Assembly (NCBI GenBank): GCA_900468065.1
Contig: UBTA01000037.1
Location: 1 to 61,397 of the forward strand
Direction: 5' to 3'
Length of the DNA stretch: 61,397 nucleotides
From: Hyphomicrobiales bacterium
GTDB taxonomy: Bacteria; Pseudomonadota; Alphaproteobacteria; Rhizobiales; Rhizobiaceae
A program made the translations under genes and the position numbers. This document shows positions 57,936-61,397 of this stretch, in pieces (the first letter of the stretch is position 1; the number at the start of each line of letters is the position of its first letter). The notes under the pieces were generated by a model. That model made no database searches and was not told the DNA's origin. It saw only the letters and a list, made by a program, of their open reading frames with translations.

Positions 57936-58386
57936 TATCGGGCAACTGGAAGATCGTCACCGGTGATACTGGCACCGGCAAGTCCTTTCCGTCCTTCCCT
58001 GTCAATTCGCGGCGGTTGGTGTAGCTGCCGCCTACTTCCTCTGCAGCCTGCTTAAGAAGCGACGAGGCGAGCACCATGTTGCCGCTGTTCTCCGCCTTGT
58101 CTGCCATGCGCTGCAATGCGCGGAGACGAACCGCCCGATGGCTGATGGCGATGGATGCGGTATCCTCGAGGAAGGTCTTGCGGGTCTCGACAAAAAGCGC
58201 GTTCCATTTGGCAGCGAGGTTCCGACCAGCCTTTTTCGTCGGATCGTAACATTCCACTGCCTGAGGGCTTACGGCCGTGCTGTACTCCCTCTTGAGTGCG
58301 GCGACGACGACAGCCGGGCTATCAAAGCAAGCAAGTGCTTGTACGACATAGGTTTGTTGATCGCAGGTGAGTTTTGCTTTTGCCAT
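57922..58386 (-). CDS. Phage small terminase subunit (DUF2280)
   Basis: A 154-residue DUF2280 protein: LTCDQQTYVVQALACFDSPA, VSPQAVECYDPTKKAGRNLA, WNALFVETRKTFLEDTASIA and IAISHRAVRLRALQRMADKA. DUF2280 genes sit directly before terL in many phages and serve as TerS. The N-terminus is a helix-turn-helix. The start at 58386 has a weak ribosome site. Confidence 0.87.
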   Translation of the reverse strand: MAKAKLTCDQQTYVVQALACFDSPAVVVAALKREYSTAVSPQAVECYDPTKKAGRNLAAKWNALFVETRKTFLEDTASIAISHRAVRLRALQRMADKAENSGNMVLASSLLKQAAEEVGGSYTNRRELTGKDGKDLPVPVSPVTIFQLPDNGRS

Positions 58387-58467
58387 TGATCTATCAAGAC
58401 GCCATCAAGTTTATCCGGTTGCCTTTTAGAACGTATATGCGAGCCTCCCAAAGAGGGAGATACGGAC

Positions 58468-59001
58468 ATGATTCTGATACCAAACTTACCGTCTAAACAG
58501 CCATCGCAAACTGAGCCAGGTGAGCTCATAGCGTTCGCGCTGAGGCGTCATCGCGCAATCGGTCTGGTTCTTGCCAACGAGCAGAACCGTACACTCATCG
58601 GCCTTTTGCAGAGCTCAGAGAAGGGACTAGACTTGGCGCCGCCTTTCGCTTTCCATCTCGACCACAGGTCATATGGGAATAACGAATGCTTGTCGTTTGG
58701 TCGCGATTGGGTCCTTGAGCTGTTGCCTGGAGATGAGAGTATTCCGGGCAGGGTGAGCGAATGGGCAAACTCAGGTGCAGTATATTTGCATTCCGATGGC
58801 GCTAGAATCTTCTTCAAAGGCATTGAGAGCACGTCGTTCAGCTCAGGCTACACTTTCAATTTAGACTCCAGCGAACTCGTAACCGATGATGATCGAGGCA
58901 CTCCGCATCTCGCCTGGCGAATTTGGGGAAGCGAGGCAGACCGGGACCACAATTCTCGGCAACCTATCATGTCGTTTCAAGGCATTGCCAAGGATGGCTA
59001 G
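58468..59001 (+). CDS. Hypothetical moron protein
   Basis: A 177-residue soluble protein on the + strand, between the small terminase and the metallopeptidase. GGGAG lies 8 bases before the ATG. It looks alpha/beta or beta-rich (GELIAFALRRHRAIGLVLAN, WVLELLPGDESIPGRVSEW, NSGAVYLHSDGARIFFKGIE). No motif or family is recognised. It overlaps the peptidase stop by four bases in convergent orientation. Confidence 0.6.
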   Translation: MILIPNLPSKQPSQTEPGELIAFALRRHRAIGLVLANEQNRTLIGLLQSSEKGLDLAPPFAFHLDHRSYGNNECLSFGRDWVLELLPGDESIPGRVSEWANSGAVYLHSDGARIFFKGIESTSFSSGYTFNLDSSELVTDDDRGTPHLAWRIWGSEADRDHNSRQPIMSFQGIAKDG

Positions 59002-59627
59002 GCGACACGCAAAAGGCATGTCCCGCATGAATGCTCGATATGAGCGCGGGCAATCTCTGGTGGCCGGTTGGCTGCATCCACCATGGCGCGGACACCAGCA
59101 GCATCTGCCCCATACCGACGGACAACGCCGATGAACTGCTCTACGTCGTGTCCCCGGATTGTGAACACTGGCTGGCCTGTCATCTTGTTGAACTTACGAG
59201 CGCCGAAAGCGTCGACGTCCTGGGCGGCGTGGTAAAGCTCATGCTCGACCAGAGCCATGAACTCGGCATCGCCGCACTGCTGGCAGTATTCGGCATCAAG
59301 CGTGATGATGAAATCCGGAACGGATCCGAACCACTCGACTACCTGCTGCTCTGCGCGGGCCTTGGACCACTTGCCCATCGCGCCCTGCGGTGATCCTGTC
59401 TCGCACTGGCCTATTACCCGCTTGCCCTTGCGGTTGTTCTCAACCACGGTCCAGAGGTAACCGATGTGGGCGTTGGCAAGGTGCTCGTGCTCTGGGTTGG
59501 CCACCGGTGACGACGGGTCGAAGAATGTCGCCTCTACCCATTCGCCGACGTCAGAGGCCGGAACGAACGATTTAAAGTCGTCGAGCCCAAACATGGCTTC
59601 CGGCGGGTATGGGCGAATGACGTTCAT
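58998..59627 (-). CDS. Putative phage metallopeptidase (HExxH)
   Basis: A 209-residue protein of the putative phage metallopeptidase group. The zinc motif is H129-E130-x-x-H133 in LVEHELYHAAQD. Other marks: ENNRKGKRVIGQCETGSPQG and PDFIITLDAEYCQQCGDAEF; CQQC and a C-terminal HSCGTC may bind structural zinc. These genes often lie upstream of terminase genes, as here. Substrate unknown; possible roles are processing a phage protein or clearing a host regulator. Confidence 0.82.
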   Translation of the reverse strand: MNVIRPYPPEAMFGLDDFKSFVPASDVGEWVEATFFDPSSPVANPEHEHLANAHIGYLWTVVENNRKGKRVIGQCETGSPQGAMGKWSKARAEQQVVEWFGSVPDFIITLDAEYCQQCGDAEFMALVEHELYHAAQDVDAFGARKFNKMTGQPVFTIRGHDVEQFIGVVRRYGADAAGVRAMVDAANRPPEIARAHIEHSCGTCLLRVA

Positions 59628-59689
59628 GTCTTGCGTTTACCGTTTCACCGTGCACTCTTCGAGAAAATCAACCTTGGGAGGAATGACAA

Positions 59690-59935
59690 TTGGCGAAGTG
59701 CGGGCACTGCAACCACGTTGGGACGAAGCTTGAAGAAATTTCCCCGGCCCATGGAAAGTTTAAAATGATGGCTGTTTGCTGTTCGGCCTGCGGATCGATC
59801 CTCGGGACGACCGACTACCTCAACACAGGCGCCTTGCTGAAAGAGGCCGAAGTAGAACGCAGTAAAATTAAATCTGCGATTACCGATATTCGGCATGTGG
59901 TTGGCCAAATCGCGGACATTCTAAAGCGCAGATGA
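59690..59935 (+). CDS. Small zinc-ribbon-like protein
   Basis: An 81-residue protein starting with TTG, GGAGG 7 bases upstream. Two Cys pairs, CGHC near residue 4 and CCSAC near 30, form a likely zinc ribbon; the C-terminal half is a helix (KEAEVERSKIKSAITDIRHV). It diverges from the metallopeptidase gene and is coupled to the next gene by ATGA. It may be chromosomal rather than phage. Confidence 0.6.
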   Translation: MAKCGHCNHVGTKLEEISPAHGKFKMMAVCCSACGSILGTTDYLNTGALLKEAEVERSKIKSAITDIRHVVGQIADILKRR

Positions 59936-60240
59936 TGTCTCAATCTCTACCCTCATCAGAGGACACAGAGCGGGACATCCGAACATCTGGGAATGAAATG
60001 ACGACCGGTTCCGATCTTCGCCTAGATAACCTTGGCTCCCGCATTGATGAGGCACGCCGCAGGCATGAGCGGGGCGTTGTTTCAGGGCCTCCACCACGCC
60101 AGCCGCTTACCACCGTTTTCGATGACTGGAACGAAGATATCCGTGCGCGAAACAAAATAAGCGGCCAACTCTCGATCGAACAGAGAATTGGCGCAGTCGC
60201 CATTCTTTTCGTCTTCTGTGCCGTGCTCATGTGGTGGTAG
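59932..60240 (+). CDS. Tail-anchored membrane protein, hypothetical
   Basis: A 102-residue protein with a polar, probably disordered N-terminus (SQSLPSSEDTERDIRTSGNE), a short helix (LGSRIDEARRRHERG) and one C-terminal membrane span (IGAVAILFVFCAVLMWW). Its start overlaps the upstream stop. Partner to the zinc-ribbon protein by coupling; function unknown. Confidence 0.55.
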   Translation: MMSQSLPSSEDTERDIRTSGNEMTTGSDLRLDNLGSRIDEARRRHERGVVSGPPPRQPLTTVFDDWNEDIRARNKISGQLSIEQRIGAVAILFVFCAVLMWW

Positions 60241-60259
60241 CCAATGCGGGACATCGGCG

Positions 60260-60281
60260 AACCGGGCGGTTAAGCCCGGTT
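60260..60281. terminator. Stem-loop between convergent genes
   Basis: AACCGGGC (60260-60267) and GCCCGGTT (60274-60281) form a perfect 8-bp stem with a 6-base loop, in the 71-bp gap between a + strand and a - strand gene. A two-way terminator is likely; no long T-run. Confidence 0.55.
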
Positions 60282-60311
60282 CAGTTGCGATTCAGCCCGT
60301 AGCTGCAATCA

Positions 60312-60695
60312 CTATTCGCGGGAACCGTCTGGTTCAGTTTCGTCAAAATTAACGTCCCAATCCTTGTCTGGCCCCTTAGTGCCAGGCGGAGTGCGATGGC
60401 CGGTTACGTCCTCTGATCCTGTGACCACGGTCGGCTTGGCACTAGCAACACCCGTGCTGTTTCTATCAGCGCGCGATTTCGCATACTGGCCCTTAGCGTC
60501 TTCTTTGATCTTGAGAGCGTCCGAAGGGCTGTTACGCTCCGGGTCTTGATTATTTTCACCCATCGCGTCCCGATCAACGTCTGGGTTATCCTTTGCAGGA
60601 AGGTAGCCCCTTGGCCTGGTTTCCTCCGGACCTTCCCAACGTGGGGACTGATCCGTTGTGCCGGGTGCGCCGTCTGTCGGTGTGTTCTTGCCCAT
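60312..60695 (-). CDS. Disordered hydrophilic protein, rhizobial type
   Basis: A 127-residue Asp/Pro/Gly/Lys-rich protein without hydrophobic core (EGPEETRPRGYLPAKDNPDV, PERNSPSDALKIKEDAKGQY). AAGGAG lies 7 bases before the ATG. Proteins of this look are common as chromosomal hypotheticals in Rhizobiaceae, possibly stress related. Its presence suggests the prophage has ended by about 60 kb. Confidence 0.6.
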   Translation of the reverse strand: MGKNTPTDGAPGTTDQSPRWEGPEETRPRGYLPAKDNPDVDRDAMGENNQDPERNSPSDALKIKEDAKGQYAKSRADRNSTGVASAKPTVVTGSEDVTGHRTPPGTKGPDKDWDVNFDETEPDGSRE

Positions 60696-60933
60696 GGTTT
60701 TTCTCCTTTGATGGAGGGGGAACCAGTCTGGAGAGCAGAAGTTCCTTGTGCCGAATGCTGAACCCGCAGACCCGAGCCCTAGCGAGTGAGGACACCTGCG
60801 GAGATCAGCCCTCGTGGAGCCCCATCCAGCTTATGAGGCTGGCGAGGTACCGGGCTGCTCTATTCCGACATGTGGATTGAAAAATCCACGCCGCGCTCCA
60901 TTTCGCTAAGTAATACACTCAGGAGGAGCCATC

Positions 60934-61149
60934 ATGAACCGGAATACCATTATTGGCCTTGTAGTTGGCGCCGTGGTTGTTGTCCTTGCGATTGTTTTCC
61001 TGATGCCAGGGAACAATGACACAACGACAAACACAACTACACCGCCGGCTACGACGACCGAGCCGACAACGTCGCAGCCTACGACTACCCAGCCGTCAAC
61101 TACGACCCCGACAACAACGCAGCCTTCGACAACGACACCAGCTCAGTAA
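60934..61149 (+). CDS. Membrane-anchored Thr/Pro-repeat protein
   Basis: A 71-residue protein: one N-terminal membrane span (IIGLVVGAVVVVLAIVFLM, residues 5-24) and then a mucin-like tail of TTT/TQPSTTTP repeats. GGAGG lies 7 bases before the ATG. Such short anchored proteins occur in Rhizobiaceae; the repeat DNA (ACAACG units) is prone to length change. Function unknown. Confidence 0.6.
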   Translation: MNRNTIIGLVVGAVVVVLAIVFLMPGNNDTTTNTTTPPATTTEPTTSQPTTTQPSTTTPTTTQPSTTTPAQ

Positions 61150-61162
61150 AGGCAAAATGAAG

Positions 61163-61195
61163 GCGACCATCGTACCGCGTAGACGGGGTGGTCGC
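61163..61195 (+). terminator. Stem-loop after the Thr-rich gene
   Basis: GCGACCA (61163-61169) pairs with TGGTCGC (61189-61195), enclosing a 19-base loop, and is followed by ATTTATTT. Probable terminator of the gene that ends at 61149. Confidence 0.5.
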
Positions 61196-61256
61196 ATTTA
61201 TTTCGAGGGAACCGCAGAGTCACCAAACTCGTTTCGCCTCCGTAAGGAGATCAGAC

Positions 61257-61397
61257 ATGTCCAACGCAAAGGCAAAAATCCCGGTCGAAACGAAGTCTGT
61301 TTCACATGGCGGAAGCTATGACGTCGCGTACTTCGCGAAGAAGCATGGGCTATCGATGAAGGATGCGATTCGTCTGATCAAAGCCCACGGCTCAGAC
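61257..61397 (+). CDS. DUF3606 protein, N-terminal part
   Basis: The first 47 codons before the window ends. After a short tail, VSHGGSYDVAYFAKKHG and LSMKDAIRLIKAHG match the DUF3606 pattern (Y-D-V-x-Y-x-A-K-K-H-G), a small helical protein common in rhizobia. AAGGAG lies 7 bases before the ATG. Typical of host chromosome. Confidence 0.7.
   Translation, partial: MSNAKAKIPVETKSVSHGGSYDVAYFAKKHGLSMKDAIRLIKAHGSD

Noticed and set aside
61021..61140. Tandem ACAACG-like repeats as a CRISPR-like array
   Set aside because: They encode the Thr/Pro tail of a membrane protein; no spacer structure.

Overview
The window looks like a rhizobial (Rhizobium/Agrobacterium-type, Rhizobiaceae) chromosome or replicon segment that is almost entirely prophage DNA. 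Pointers to Rhizobiales are the DUF1515-like protein at 25.2 kb, a LigD-type NHEJ ligase, a DUF3606 gene start at the right edge, the two small soluble/membrane proteins at 60.3-61.1 kb, and GTA-like tail modules. No rRNA, CRISPR array, insertion sequence or integrase is visible.

Two different siphophage structural modules face each other. Module A (about 1-25.6 kb, + strand): end of a cytosine methyltransferase, a winged-helix replication initiator with three 23-bp iteron-like repeats inside its own gene, a NusG paralogue, HNH nuclease, HK97-type small and large terminase, portal, S49 prohead protease, HK97-fold capsid, head-tail connectors, tail tube with Ig-like domain, GTA-type chaperones, tape measure, tail tip, and a tail fibre with an SGNH esterase domain. 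Two opposite-strand surface-esterase genes follow (21.8-23.7 kb), then an endolysin with PG-binding and membrane segments, nested Rz/Rz1-like spanins and a DUF1515 protein.

The middle (25.6-33.8 kb) is accessory DNA: small paralogous Trp-rich proteins, a stand-alone LigD ligase domain, a likely small RNA with a strong terminator, a TIR-domain protein bracketed by a 14-bp direct repeat, a DUF2971 protein, a membrane-anchored protein, a periplasmic coiled-coil protein and a D12-class adenine methyltransferase.

Module B (about 33.9-59.6 kb, - strand, read right to left): metallopeptidase, DUF2280 small terminase, large terminase, a DUF1073 portal fused to a complete Acb1-like 2H phosphodiesterase (anti-CBASS), a Ser-type tRNA-like gene on the other strand, DUF2213 protease/scaffold with an internal start, cement protein, DUF2184 capsid, connectors, MuF-like protein, tail tube, G/GT chaperones joined by a canonical A-AAT-TTT slippery site, tape measure, DUF2163 and DUF6950 tip proteins, and a 1616-residue tip/fibre protein with long pseudo-repeats. 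Nearly every junction in this module carries a small + strand 'moron'. Module B shows no replication, integration or lysis genes inside the window, so it either continues outside, is defective, or depends on another phage.

The strongest candidates for something new are the TIR/DUF2971/membrane cassette at 28.4-32.5 kb, the portal-Acb1 fusion, the in-gene iterons, and the odd class II tRNA whose position-read anticodon is GAU.
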